Of a stretch of 64,000 nt of DNA, positions 26,762 through 36,328 are shown one piece after another (position 1 is the first letter of the stretch; the number at the start of each line of letters is the position of its first letter). The notes below the pieces were generated by a model that was not told the origin of the DNA, did not search any database, and saw nothing but the letters and a program-made list of their open reading frames with translations. The stretch lies in NCBI GenBank assembly GCA_016191815.1, contig JACPVI010000074.1, positions 48,039 to 112,038 on the forward strand, in the 5' to 3' direction. Position numbers and translations under genes: made by a program. The DNA is from Myxococcales bacterium. Its GTDB lineage: Bacteria; Myxococcota; Myxococcia; Myxococcales; Myxococcaceae.

Positions 26762-28165
26762 CTACTCCGGGCCACGCTCGGGCGGCGAGGGGTCCGACTC
26801 CTCCGCCTCGGCGGCCTCCCGCTCCAGCTTCCGGTAGATGGTCCGCGCCGCGATGCCGAGCAGCCGCGCCGCCAGCGTCTTGTCCCCCTTGGTGTGGCGG
26901 AGCGTCTCGTGGATCACCCGGCGCTCGATTTCCTCCATCGGCGTCCCCACCGGAATCACCAACTGGCCGGCAAAGCCCAACGGCCCCTTGCGCACCGCCT
27001 CGGGAAGGTCCGCGATGTCGATCACCTCGGAGCGGCAGAGCACCACCGCCCGCTCCACCGCGTGCTCCAACTCGCGCACGTTCCCCGGCCAGGCGTAGTT
27101 CTCCAGCACCGCCATCGCCTCGGCGGAGAAACCTTTCAACGCCTTGCCGTTCTTCGCTGCGTACCTGCGCAGGAAGTGGTTGGCCAACAGCGGGATGTCC
27201 TCCCTCCGCGAGGCCAAAGAAGGTATCCGTACCTCCACCACGTTGAGCCGATAGTAGAGGTCCTCCCGGAAGCGGCCCTCGGACACCTCCCGCCCGAGAT
27301 CCTTGTTGGTGGCCGCCACCAGCCGCACGTCCACCTTCACCGTCTGGGTCCCGCCCAGCCGCTCGATCTCCCCCTCCTGGAGCACGCGCAAGAGCTTCAC
27401 CTGCGCCGAGGGAGAAATCTCCCCAACCTCGTCGAGGAACAGCGTCCCCCCGCTGGAGCGCTCGAACCGTCCCTCCCTGCGCGCCGCGGCGCCGGTGAAG
27501 GCCCCCTTCTCCACCCCGAACAGCTCGGACTCGAGGATGGTCTCCGGCAGCGCCGCGCAGTTCACCGCGATGAACGGCCCCTTCGCCCGCGGCGAGAGCT
27601 CGTGAATGGCGCGCGCCGCCAGCTCCTTGCCGGTCCCCGACTCGCCCACCAGGAGCACCGTGGCCGAGGAGGGCGCCGCCTGCCGCACCGTGTCCATGAA
27701 CGCCCGGTAGGCCGGAGACTGTCCCACCATCGTCCGGCCACCCGGGGAGGTGAGATCGGCGAGCTTCTCTCGGAGGTCCCGGTTCTCCGCCAACAGAGCT
27801 CGCTTCTCCAGGGCCTTCTGCACCGTCTTCACCAGCGAGTGGCGCTTGAGGGGCTTGGTGATGAAGTCGTAGGCCCCGTCCTTCATCGCCGCCACCGCCG
27901 CCTCCACCGTGGCGTAGGCGGTCATCAGCACCACTTCGACGTCGGGGCGCATGGTGCGCGCGGCCCTGAGCAGCTCCTGCCCGTCCATCCCGGGCATCAT
28001 CAGGTCGGACACCATCACCCCGACCTCGGGGCGCCTCAACAGCTCCACCGCCTCCGAGCCCGAGGCGGCCGCCGCAGTGGCCACGCCCTCCCGCTGGAAG
28101 ATGCGGCAGACCGATTCCAGGTTGGCGCGGTCGTCGTCGACCACCAGCACCGTGACGGAGCTCAC
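26762..28165 (-). CDS. NtrC-type sigma-54 response regulator
   Basis: A 467-residue response regulator. The receiver domain (residues 3-120) has VLVVDDDRANLESV, the phospho-acceptor Asp54 in VSDLMMPGMDG and the Lys of FITKPLK. The AAA+ domain follows with [31 protein letters not shown] and [12 protein letters not shown]. The Fis-type helix-turn-helix is KTLAARLLGIAARTIYRKLE near the C-terminus. No histidine kinase is next to it. The gene upstream on the same strand, with 16 bases between, encodes the NGVDD-repeat lipoprotein, so they may share a transcript. Confidence 0.95.
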   Translation of the reverse strand: MSSVTVLVVDDDRANLESVCRIFQREGVATAAAASGSEAVELLRRPEVGVMVSDLMMPGMDGQELLRAARTMRPDVEVVLMTAYATVEAAVAAMKDGAYDFITKPLKRHSLVKTVQKALEKRALLAENRDLREKLADLTSPGGRTMVGQSPAYRAFMDTVRQAAPSSATVLLVGESGTGKELAARAIHELSPRAKGPFIAVNCAALPETILESELFGVEKGAFTGAAARREGRFERSSGGTLFLDEVGEISPSAQVKLLRVLQEGEIERLGGTQTVKVDVRLVAATNKDLGREVSEGRFREDLYYRLNVVEVRIPSLASRREDIPLLANHFLRRYAAKNGKALKGFSAEAMAVLENYAWPGNVRELEHAVERAVVLCRSEVIDIADLPEAVRKGPLGFAGQLVIPVGTPMEEIERRVIHETLRHTKGDKTLAARLLGIAARTIYRKLEREAAEAEESDPSPPERGPE

Positions 28166-28181
28166 CGCCCCACCTCTACCA

Positions 28182-29900
28182 TCACCAGCAGATGAACCAG
28201 AAGCTGTCGCAGATCCCCGAGCAGCACTGGCTGTCCAGCGCGCAGCTCACGTCCGCAAACCGACAGGTGCAGACGTAGCCACCGCCCCGGTCCTGGCAGG
28301 TGTACGGCGTGCCCCGGCACTGGGCGGTCGACGAGCAGCCGTCGTAGCACACTCCCACGTTGTCGCCGTAGCTCGGATCGAAGTAGCAAACCCCGTCGCC
28401 GCCGCAGCTCTTGGCGCTCCCGGTGCAATAGCCGTAGCAATAGCCCCCGGGGTAGTAGGAGCTGGGCGCGCACCGGCCCGACTCGCACTGGCCGCTCGCC
28501 GTGCAGGCCTGGCCGTACTTGAGGAGCCCCTTGTCCTTCTGCTGGCACAGCTTGCTCCAACTGTTGCAGCCGTAGCCGCTGCCGCCACCCTGGCACTCGG
28601 AGTCCGCCGCGCACAGGGGGATGCAGTAGTTGTTGGAGTTGCCGGTGTTGGTGTCCGTGTCGAAGCACGCGAACCCCGCCCGGCACCGGCCCGACGTCCC
28701 CAGCCCGTTGCCGGTGCACCTCATGCGGCAGAGGTCGAACGTGCCCGACTCCACGCATATTCCCCCGTTGCAGCCGGTCTGCCCCGTGACGCTGCAGCTC
28801 GCCGCGTTCGAGCAGGCCCCGTTGGGCACCCCAGTGGTCGCCTCGAGCAGGCACTTCCCTCCCGCGCACTGACCGTCGGAGGCGCAGGGCAGCCCGTCGG
28901 AGAGGCCAGAGCACGCGGCGTTCCCGGCGCACTTGCCGTCCGCGCAGTCGATGGCCCGGTCGCAGTTGTTGTCCACCCCGTCGGAACAGCTCTCCGTCCC
29001 CGACCCCACGCAATCCGCGTCCGCGCAGTCGGTCCTCGAGTCGGCGTCGTTGTCCACTCCGTCTCCGCAGTCGGTCTCGCGCTTCGAGCCGCTCCCGCAC
29101 GCGCAGCCCGCTCCGCAGGGCGCTCCATTGCAATCCAGCGTGTCCTGGCAGTCGGTCAGCCCGTCGTTGTCGTTGTCCAGCCCGTCGTTGCACTTGCCCG
29201 CCTCGCCGCTCTGGGCGCAATTCGGCGCCTGGGAGCAGTCGGCGTCCGCGCAGTCGGATTGGCCGTCGCCGTCGTTGTCCGCCGAGTCGGAGCAGAGGGT
29301 CTCGCGCTTCTGGCCGCCGCCGCAAGTGCAGCCGGCGCCACAGGCTCCGCCGGTGCAGTCCGGGTCCGCGCAGTCGGTCAGCCCATCGCCGTCGTCATCC
29401 GCCCCGTTGGCGCACTTGCCCGCCTCCCCGCCCTGGCAGTTCGCCGCTCCGGCGCAGTCGGAGTCCGCGCAGTCCACCTTGCCGTCCCCGTCGTCGTCCA
29501 CCCCGTTCAGGCAGCTCTCCGCCGTCTTGCAGGCCGGGTCGGCCGCGCAGTCCACGTCGGCGCAGTCGGTCAGCCCGTCGCCGTCCTCGTCCACCCCGCC
29601 TTTGCACACCTCCGGCCCCGAGCCGCAGCCGGGCGCTCCCGCACAGGACGCGTCCTTGCAGTCCGCGTTGCCGTCGCCGTTGTCGTCGACGCCGTTCGAA
29701 CAATCCTCCGAGGACATCGCGCAGGAGGGGTTCTTGAAACACGTCGGATCGGCACAGTCCGTCTTCCCGTCGCCGTTGTCATCGACGCCGTTGGTGCACA
29801 CCTCGGCCTTCGACGGCGGCGGCTTCACCGGCGGAGGAGCGCACGCCCACAGCAGGACGGCTACCCCCGCCCATGCGGCAAGGCTGGCCCGTGACAACAT
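28182..29900 (-). CDS. Cys-rich lipoprotein with NGVDDxxDG repeats
   Basis: A 572-residue secreted lipoprotein. The signal peptide [20 protein letters not shown] ends in a lipobox with the lipidated Cys at residue 20. Residues about 34-310 hold nine tandem units of the form C-x-NGVDDxxDG-x-x-DCxDxxC (for example [20 protein letters not shown]); the D-x-D-x-DG core resembles calcium-binding loops of thrombospondin type 3 repeats. The ninth unit is degenerate ([20 protein letters not shown]). The C-terminal half is rich in Cys, Gly and Tyr with EGF-like spacing. Such repeats are common in myxobacterial surface proteins; a ligand-binding or adhesive role is inferred. Confidence 0.8.
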   Translation of the reverse strand: MLSRASLAAWAGVAVLLWACAPPPVKPPPSKAEVCTNGVDDNGDGKTDCADPTCFKNPSCAMSSEDCSNGVDDNGDGNADCKDASCAGAPGCGSGPEVCKGGVDEDGDGLTDCADVDCAADPACKTAESCLNGVDDDGDGKVDCADSDCAGAANCQGGEAGKCANGADDDGDGLTDCADPDCTGGACGAGCTCGGGQKRETLCSDSADNDGDGQSDCADADCSQAPNCAQSGEAGKCNDGLDNDNDGLTDCQDTLDCNGAPCGAGCACGSGSKRETDCGDGVDNDADSRTDCADADCVGSGTESCSDGVDNNCDRAIDCADGKCAGNAACSGLSDGLPCASDGQCAGGKCLLEATTGVPNGACSNAASCSVTGQTGCNGGICVESGTFDLCRMRCTGNGLGTSGRCRAGFACFDTDTNTGNSNNYCIPLCAADSECQGGGSGYGCNSWSKLCQQKDKGLLKYGQACTASGQCESGRCAPSSYYPGGYCYGYCTGSAKSCGGDGVCYFDPSYGDNVGVCYDGCSSTAQCRGTPYTCQDRGGGYVCTCRFADVSCALDSQCCSGICDSFWFICW

Positions 29901-30010
29901 GCGCTCCCTCAATACGGCCCGACGAGCAGCGTACCACGCGCTCGTCAGCGGTGGATAAACGGGGACGCGGCGGCGCCTACCCGAGAGAGCGTTTCTATTT
30001 CGGCTGACCG

Positions 30011-30982
30011 CTACTCTTCGATGTCGGCGGCGATCCCGCCCATCCGGGCGAGGTCCTCGCGGTTCACCCGCTCGGGGTCGATCTTCCTCGCCGCCGCCGC
30101 CATCTTGGCGATGGTGGAGTCGAACTCGAAGCTCCCCTCCTTCTTGAAGCGGAGGAAGTTCACCCGCGCCACCACGTAGTTCTTGAGGTAGGGGCTCACC
30201 AGCCCGCGGGCCTTGAGCTTTTCCACCACCTGCACTACCGCGTCGTCCAAGGCGAGGAGCTTGTCGGCCCTCTCCTCGCGGAGCCTGATGGCCTTCTCCA
30301 GCGGGAGGTCGAAGAATTCCTCGAGGCGCTTGACGATCGGGTGGTACGCGCCCGCGGAGTACCGCGGCCGCTTCTCGTACGCCGCCCCCAGGGTGATGAG
30401 CTGAGGCTCCTCGAAGAGGTGCGCGTAGTCCGTCTCCTTGCCCCCGCCCGCGCCCAACAGGCCCCGGTACATCCGGATCACCTCGAGGGATCGCTCGCGC
30501 AGGTTGTGAGCCTTCTCGGTGTTGAGGGCGAGGATCTGGAACGCGACGTCCTGCTCGGGGAGCACCAGCGCGGTGATCGCCTTCGCGCCGAGGAGCTTCA
30601 GCGCGCCGATCCGGTGGTTTCCGTTGGGGCTCCAATAGCCGCCGTCGTGGCGGACCGCGATCACCGGATCGAGATAGCGATCCACGCGCTCGATGGCGTC
30701 GGCCAGCCGCTTCACGTGCGCCTCCGACTGGTCGCGCTGGTAAGGCGTCGGCCCCACCTTCTCCAGCGGAAGCGACGCGAGCACCACCGCGTGCCCCCCC
30801 AAAGGCTCGCGGTAGGCCGCCAGCGGCGAGCCGCCATCGGAGCGGATCTGCTCGGCCAGCCGCCGGCCCTCCTCGGGCGCTTCGGACATCGAGAGCGCGT
30901 CGAGCCCCCGGGTCAGGGGCTCCACTTTCTTGCGGCGCGGCTTTCGCGGCTTGCCCTCGGCGCTGGCCTTGCGTGGCGGCAT
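30011..30982 (-). CDS. ParB/Spo0J-like nuclease-domain protein
   Basis: A 323-residue protein with a basic N-terminal tail ([18 protein letters not shown]) and a ParB-like domain at about residues 65-160: [20 protein letters not shown] starts it and [20 protein letters not shown] matches the arginine patch, with GNHRI in place of the usual GERRL/GxRR. A helical C-terminal region follows with no clear DNA-binding helix-turn-helix. No parA partner is nearby, so it is probably not the chromosome partition protein but one of the ParB-fold enzymes or regulators. It sits 16 bases after pmbA, probably in one operon. Confidence 0.75.
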   Translation of the reverse strand: MPPRKASAEGKPRKPRRKKVEPLTRGLDALSMSEAPEEGRRLAEQIRSDGGSPLAAYREPLGGHAVVLASLPLEKVGPTPYQRDQSEAHVKRLADAIERVDRYLDPVIAVRHDGGYWSPNGNHRIGALKLLGAKAITALVLPEQDVAFQILALNTEKAHNLRERSLEVIRMYRGLLGAGGGKETDYAHLFEEPQLITLGAAYEKRPRYSAGAYHPIVKRLEEFFDLPLEKAIRLREERADKLLALDDAVVQVVEKLKARGLVSPYLKNYVVARVNFLRFKKEGSFEFDSTIAKMAAAARKIDPERVNREDLARMGGIAADIEE

Positions 30983-30998
30983 TTGTGTCCTCCCTCGT

Positions 30999-32342
30999 TC
31001 ACTCCCCGCTCACCGTCAGCTCGGCGAAGCGCAGCGTGGGCGCGGCGGTGGAGCCGCGGAACTCGAGGTCGCTCCCCACCGCGTCGATGCCGTCCAGCAT
31101 CTCGATCGCGTTCCCCGCCACGGTGACCTCCTGGACCGGTTCCGCCAGCTCACCGTCGCGGATCCACAGCCCGTTGGCGCCGCGCGAATAGTCGCCGGTG
31201 ACGATGTTGGCGCCTTGCCCGAGCATCGCCGTCACGAAAAAGCCGTTCTTCACCTCTCGGATGATGTCCTGCGGCGCCCGATTGCCCGGCTCCAGGAAGA
31301 GATTCCGGGTGCCGATGCCCGGGAGCGAGCGGTAGGCGCGGGAGGCGTTCCCGGTGGAGCGGGCCCTGGCCTTGCGGGCGGTGAAGGTGTCATAGAGGAA
31401 TGCCTCGAGCACTCCCCCGCGGATGATGGTGGTGCGCCGAGCGGCCACTCCTTCGCCGTCGAAGGGAGCCGAGCCCAACCCGCCGGGCAGGGTGCCGTCG
31501 TCCACCAGCGTGAGCCACACGCCTCCCAGCCGTTGGCCGAGCCGCGAGGCGAGGAACGACGACTTCTTGTGCACCGCGTCTCCATTGGCCGCCGCCGCGA
31601 CCGCGCCGACGAAGGAGGCCGCGAGCAGAGGTTCGAACACCACCGGCACCCGCTGGCTCTTCACCTTGCGCGCGCCGAGCATCCGCAGCGCCCTCCGCGC
31701 CGCCTCGCTGCCGACCCGCTCGGGCGGTTCGAGCTCGCCCAAAAAGCGCTTGGTGTCGTACCAGTAGCTCGTCTGGAGCTGGCCTCCGTCGCTCGCCACC
31801 GGCGAGGCGTACAGGTACACCGAAGTCCCGGCGTACTGCCCGGCCAGCCCTTCGCTCGAGGCCAGGTACACCTCCGACACCGAGTCCCCCGCGCCCAGGC
31901 TCTCGAAGGTGCGGATCCGCGGATCCACCGCCCGGCCCGCCTTCTCCATCTCCAGCGCGGCGCGGACCTTCCACTCCGACGGCAGCTCCGCCACCTCGCG
32001 GTCGAACAGCCCGCCCACCGCCGCGGGCCGGCCCGCCTCTTCCTTGGTCGGCAGCCCGTTGAAGGGGTTTGGGGCGGCGGTGCGGGCCAGCTCCACGGCG
32101 CGGTCCACGAAGGCGTCCAGGCTGCTCGGCTCGAAGTCCGAGGAGTAGGCAAACCCAAGCCGCCCTCGCCAGATGACCCGGATTCCGACTCCCTTCGCGG
32201 TGGCCTGGGTCAACTCCTCGATCTGCCCATCCCGCACCCGGCAAGACGACTCGCGGCCCACCTGGACGAACGCCTCGGCCTGGCGGGCGCCCCGCCTCTT
32301 CGCGCGCAGCAGCAACCGCTTGGCCAGGGCCCGGTAGTCCAT
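30999..32342 (-). CDS. pmbA: Metalloprotease-related protein PmbA/TldE
   Basis: A 447-residue TldD/PmbA-family protein. MDYRALAKRLLLRAKRRGAR and ELTQATAKGVGIRVIWRGRL are typical of the N-terminal half; the C-terminal half has SSFLASRLGQRLGGVWLTLV, LPGGLGSAPFDGEGVAARRT and NGFFVTAMLGQGANIVTGDY, family landmarks. It lacks the HExxxH motif of TldD, as PmbA/TldE subunits do. TldD and TldE form a heterodimeric protease that trims unfolded peptides in Enterobacteria. The ATG overlaps the tldD stop by one base (TGATG). Confidence 0.93.
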   Translation of the reverse strand: MDYRALAKRLLLRAKRRGARQAEAFVQVGRESSCRVRDGQIEELTQATAKGVGIRVIWRGRLGFAYSSDFEPSSLDAFVDRAVELARTAAPNPFNGLPTKEEAGRPAAVGGLFDREVAELPSEWKVRAALEMEKAGRAVDPRIRTFESLGAGDSVSEVYLASSEGLAGQYAGTSVYLYASPVASDGGQLQTSYWYDTKRFLGELEPPERVGSEAARRALRMLGARKVKSQRVPVVFEPLLAASFVGAVAAAANGDAVHKKSSFLASRLGQRLGGVWLTLVDDGTLPGGLGSAPFDGEGVAARRTTIIRGGVLEAFLYDTFTARKARARSTGNASRAYRSLPGIGTRNLFLEPGNRAPQDIIREVKNGFFVTAMLGQGANIVTGDYSRGANGLWIRDGELAEPVQEVTVAGNAIEMLDGIDAVGSDLEFRGSTAAPTLRFAELTVSGE

Positions 32343-33769
32343 CACCGGCCCTTCCTTCGCCGCACCCGGGTGCCGCCCACCGTCAAACCGTCGATGCGGA
32401 CCGTGGGCAGCCCCACGCCCACCGGAACGTTCTGGCCGTCCTTGCCGCAGGTCCCCAGCCCCGGATCCGGCGTGGGGTCGTTCCCCACCATGGTGACCTT
32501 CTTCAGGGCGTCGATGCCCACGCCGATCAAGGTGGCCCCCTTCACCGGGCGGCCGAGGCGGCCCCGGTCGATCTCGTAGGCCTCGCTCACCTCGAACACG
32601 AAATTGCCGTTGCTGATGTCCACCTGCCCGCCGCCGAAGTGGGCGCAGTACAGCCCGCGCCGGACCGAGCGGACGATGTCCTCGGGAGAGTCGTCGCCGG
32701 GGGCGAGATAGGTGTTGGTCATCCTGGGCACCGTCGGGAACTTGAACGACTCGCGCCGCGCGCTGCCCGTGGGCCGTTGGCCCATCAGCTTGGCGTTGAG
32801 CGAGTCGAACATGTACCCGCGCAAGACTCCGTTCTCGATCAGCACCTTCCACTCGCCGATGTTCCCCTCGTCGTCCACGTTGATCGAGCCGCGCGAGCCA
32901 GCCATGGTGCCGTCGTCGATCACCGTCACCTTCTCCGAGGCGACCTTCTCGCCCAGCTTGCCGGCGAAGAGCGAGGTGCCCTTGCGGATGAAGTCCGCCT
33001 CCAGCCCGTGGCCGACCGCCTCGTGGAGCAGGATGCCGCTCCAGCCCGGCGCGAGCACCACCGAGGTCGGGCCCGCCTCCGCCTCCACCGCGCCCAGCGT
33101 GGCGACCGCCTGCCGCGCGGCCTCCTGCCCGACCTGCTCGGGGGTGAAGGAGTCGAAGTGGGTGAAGGGCACCCTCCCTCCGCCGCCGTGGAAGCCGGAC
33201 CGCCGCTCCCCACCCTTCCCCTCCGCCACCGCGTACACCGCCAGCCGGCAGAGATCCTGCGCGTCTCCCACGAAGCGGCCCTGGGTGTTGGCCACCCAGA
33301 TGCGCTTGCTCTGGTCCGCCCAGGTGGCGATCACCTGTTTCACCCGCCGGTCCGAGGCGTGCGCGGCGCGGTCCGCCCGCAGCACCAGCTCGGCCTTGCG
33401 CGAGACCTCCACCTCGGAGAGCGGCGGGGCGACCCGGTAATAGCTCGGCGAGGGGGAGCGGGTCACCTTGACCGGGGCGGCCTCCGCGCGCCCCTGCGCC
33501 ACCATCGCCGCGGTGCGGGCGGCACGGAAGAGGGCGAAGTCTTCGAGATCGTCGGAGTAGGCGTAGCCCACCTTGGGCCCGCAGACGACCCGGACGCCGA
33601 CGCCCTGGGTGAGGCCGCATTGGGCCGACTTGATCCGCCGCTCCTCCAGCATCACCGCGGTGGCCACCGTCCGCTCGAGGTACACCTCGGCCAGCTCCCC
33701 GCCCTTGGCCATCGCCGCGGCGAGCAGCCGCTCGATGAGCTGGGGTGCGATCGGCGGTGCCTCGGCCAT
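32342..33769 (-). CDS. tldD: Metalloprotease TldD
   Basis: A 475-residue TldD protein. The catalytic motif GILLHEAVGHGLEADFIRKG (HExxxH, about residue 248) is intact; SRGSINVDDEGNIGEWKVLI, LGTCGKDGQNVPVGVGLPTV (with the conserved Cys) and SVRRGLYCAHFGGGQVDISN are family signatures. The N-terminal half includes GLTQGVGVRVVCGPKVGYAY. With PmbA/TldE it forms a zinc protease complex. The ATG at 33769 is followed in the operon by pmbA and the ParB-like gene. It diverges from the FHA gene at 33876. Confidence 0.95.
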   Translation of the reverse strand: MAEAPPIAPQLIERLLAAAMAKGGELAEVYLERTVATAVMLEERRIKSAQCGLTQGVGVRVVCGPKVGYAYSDDLEDFALFRAARTAAMVAQGRAEAAPVKVTRSPSPSYYRVAPPLSEVEVSRKAELVLRADRAAHASDRRVKQVIATWADQSKRIWVANTQGRFVGDAQDLCRLAVYAVAEGKGGERRSGFHGGGGRVPFTHFDSFTPEQVGQEAARQAVATLGAVEAEAGPTSVVLAPGWSGILLHEAVGHGLEADFIRKGTSLFAGKLGEKVASEKVTVIDDGTMAGSRGSINVDDEGNIGEWKVLIENGVLRGYMFDSLNAKLMGQRPTGSARRESFKFPTVPRMTNTYLAPGDDSPEDIVRSVRRGLYCAHFGGGQVDISNGNFVFEVSEAYEIDRGRLGRPVKGATLIGVGIDALKKVTMVGNDPTPDPGLGTCGKDGQNVPVGVGLPTVRIDGLTVGGTRVRRRKGR

Positions 33770-33875
33770 CTCCACTCTCGGAGCGGCGGACAGTAATGGC
33801 GGCGCACCCTTGGGGCAACGGCGGCGCACTTCCCTGTCCTTCGGGCGACCGTTACACTTCGGGCCAGCGTCTCCG

Positions 33876-36269
33876 ATGCCTCCGAGGAAGCCCATCTCTT
33901 CCCGCCCCGAGCCCGAATCTCGGCGCGGCGGGCAGATCTCCCGCGGCGGGCTGCAGAGCGGCGGCCCGCGCATTGAAGACGAGGACGAGGTCCGCGGGAC
34001 GGTGCGTGAGCGGCCCGGCGACCGCTCGCCATTGGTGCCCGACGAGGGCGCAGAGGAGTGGGTGGCTCCCGCCGGGCGGCAGAGCGGCGACCTCGAGTCG
34101 GAGGAGGGGGAATACGCCACCGGCTCCGACTACCCGATGGCGGATGACCCTGAGGAGGAAGAGCCCGCGCAGAGCCTTTTGGACGCGAGCGAGCACGTGA
34201 TCGACGACCCCGGCTCGACCGAGGACATGGACGGAGCGGAGCTGTCCGACCCCAATGCCAACAGCCTGGAGCCCGCAGACTCGGACGAGGCACCCGCAGG
34301 GGAGGATCTCTACGACGAGGGCGAGTACCCGCCGGACGAGGAGCCCTACCCTGAGGAACCCAGCGCCCCCGGCGTGAAGCCCAGCTCTCATACCGAGACG
34401 CGGGTCGCCCCGGTGGGGCCGGAGGAAGAAGAAGAGGGGGAGGGAGAGGACGACACCCGAGCCGGACCTCCCATCAAGGTCAAGATCGTCGCCGGCCCCG
34501 ACGCGGGGAAGACCAAGCGCTTCACCGGCGTGCGGATGGTGGTGGGCCGGATCAGCGGCTGCGACCTGACGCTCAAGGATCAGTCCGTCTCACGGCGGCA
34601 CCTCGAGTTCATCCGCGGCGAGAAGGGGGTCTTGCTCCGCGACCTGGGCAGCGGCAACGGCACCCGGGTCAACGGCGAGCGGGTGACCGAGCGGCTCCTC
34701 CAGCACGAGGACGAGATCTCCATCGGGAAGACCAAGTTCCGCTTCCTCGACGAGATGGCCGCCTACCGGAAGCTGCGCGAGGCCGAGGAGAAGGCGCACG
34801 AGGACGCCGAGGCCAAGGCGATGGCGGAGGAGGCCGAGGCGGCAGCGGCCGAGGCCAAGCCCGAGGAGGCCGGGCCCGCCGCCCCCGAGGCGGCCCCCGC
34901 GGTGAAGAAGGGCGGCGCCGCCGCGGAGCCCGAGGGTGGCGCCGCGGAGCCCGAGGAAGATCCAAGGCGCACCCAGACGCCCATAGGCGTGCCCGCGGTG
35001 CCCTTGCGGAGGCGGCAGGGTTCCATCTGGAGCAAGCTCGACTCGCGCCAGCGCCTCTACCTCGCCGGCGGTGGAGCCGCCTCAGCCCTGCTCATCGTGG
35101 TGCTGGCGATGCTCTTGGTCGGGCGCAAGGCCGGCCCTCCGCCACCTGATCCGGCGGAGCTGCAGGCCCAGGAGAAGCTGCAGCTCGCGCGGAACGCGGT
35201 CCGGGAGGACCGGTTCGAGGACGCGGTACGCCTTCTGGACGAGGCGGAGAAGTTGAAGCCCGGCGCCGACAAGGAGGGGCTGCTCAAGCGCGCCACCGCC
35301 GAGATGGCCTCGCAAAAGGCGCTGGAGCTGGCCCGCGCCCTCATCAGCCAGGGGAGGTTCGAGGAGGCTCGCGCCGAGCTGGGGCGGATGGCGCCGGCGG
35401 CGGTGAAGCGGGAGGACGAGAAGGCAAGGCTCCTCCTAGAGCTGGCCCAGAAGGAGGCCGAGGCGAAGGCCAAGCAGGCCGAGGAGGCCCTGGCATCGCA
35501 GGACCTCGAGGCGGCCAAGCGGCTGACGGCCGAGCTGCCGAGAGAGCAAAAGGAGGCGATGCAGCTCAAGCTCGAGCAGGCCGAGGCCGAGGCGAAGAAG
35601 CTCGCCCGGGCCGAGGCCGCGCGGGCGGCCCAGCAGCGGGAGGTGCAGCGGCAGCGCCGCGAGTCGGAGCGGGAGGCACAGATGGAAGCCGCCCTCGCCA
35701 CCGTCTCCAGAAAGCTGCACGCCGCCGAGTACGAGCGGGCCGCGGCGGAGTGCGACCGGGTGATGGACGCCTATGGCGACGACCCGGAGATCCGCGCCAA
35801 GGCCAAGCTGCTCAAGCAGCTCATCCCCAGCTTCGGGAGGAACTTCGAGGAGGGCCACCGGAAGTTCAAGAGCAACCAGCTCGCCGCGGCGGTGCGGCCG
35901 CTCCGGAAGGCCCGGGAGCTGTACCAGCAGTTCGGCTTCCACGGCGCCCTGGAGCAGCAGATCGCCGAGGAGCTGGCGGCGGCGGCGCTCTGGGCGGGGA
36001 AGGAAGCCCTCTCGCGCGACGACCTCGCCGGCGCGGCGGTGAACTTCCGCGACGCCCAGCGGCTGGACCCCGGCGATCCCCGCGCACGCGAGGGGCTGAC
36101 CAAGGTGGAGGCGAAGGCCGACGACCTCTACACCTCGGCGTACATGATCCGCGACCGGGATCCCCGCGAGGCGATCGCCAAGTTCAAGCTGGTGATGGAG
36201 ATCACCCCGCCCGGCTCGCGGCTGTACGACAAGGCGAGGAACCAGCTCGCCGCCCTCGAGCCGCCCTGA
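33876..36269 (+). CDS. FHA-domain, transmembrane, TPR-rich protein
   Basis: A 797-residue bitopic protein. Residues 1-205 are acidic and disordered-looking (for example PEEEEEGEGEDDT). An FHA domain lies at about residues 210-290 with VVGRISGCDLTLKDQSVSRR, HLEF and NGTRVNG, all phosphothreonine-contact positions present. An Ala/Glu-rich coil follows, then one membrane helix (AASALLIVVLAMLLVG, about residues 405-425) and a C-terminal half of TPR-like and coiled-coil helices (RFEDAVRLLDEAEKLKPGAD, RFEEARAELGRM). The FHA side faces the cytoplasm, the TPR side probably the periplasm. It heads an operon with the cyclic-nucleotide-fold gene 59 bases on. Confidence 0.88.
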   Translation: MPPRKPISSRPEPESRRGGQISRGGLQSGGPRIEDEDEVRGTVRERPGDRSPLVPDEGAEEWVAPAGRQSGDLESEEGEYATGSDYPMADDPEEEEPAQSLLDASEHVIDDPGSTEDMDGAELSDPNANSLEPADSDEAPAGEDLYDEGEYPPDEEPYPEEPSAPGVKPSSHTETRVAPVGPEEEEEGEGEDDTRAGPPIKVKIVAGPDAGKTKRFTGVRMVVGRISGCDLTLKDQSVSRRHLEFIRGEKGVLLRDLGSGNGTRVNGERVTERLLQHEDEISIGKTKFRFLDEMAAYRKLREAEEKAHEDAEAKAMAEEAEAAAAEAKPEEAGPAAPEAAPAVKKGGAAAEPEGGAAEPEEDPRRTQTPIGVPAVPLRRRQGSIWSKLDSRQRLYLAGGGAASALLIVVLAMLLVGRKAGPPPPDPAELQAQEKLQLARNAVREDRFEDAVRLLDEAEKLKPGADKEGLLKRATAEMASQKALELARALISQGRFEEARAELGRMAPAAVKREDEKARLLLELAQKEAEAKAKQAEEALASQDLEAAKRLTAELPREQKEAMQLKLEQAEAEAKKLARAEAARAAQQREVQRQRRESEREAQMEAALATVSRKLHAAEYERAAAECDRVMDAYGDDPEIRAKAKLLKQLIPSFGRNFEEGHRKFKSNQLAAAVRPLRKARELYQQFGFHGALEQQIAEELAAAALWAGKEALSRDDLAGAAVNFRDAQRLDPGDPRAREGLTKVEAKADDLYTSAYMIRDRDPREAIAKFKLVMEITPPGSRLYDKARNQLAALEPP

Positions 36270-36328
36270 GGCTCGCCCATCCTGCGGGACTGTTCTATAA
36301 GCCCTCGCAATCGACTGTGGGGCCCGCG

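Noticed and set aside
28920..29810. Regular DNA repeats suggestive of a CRISPR or satellite array
   Set aside because: They are the codons of the NGVDDxxDG protein repeats, contiguous without spacers and in frame throughout.
30011..30982. Chromosome partition protein ParB and a replication origin
   Set aside because: No parA, dnaA, gidA or parS-like sites nearby; arginine patch is altered.
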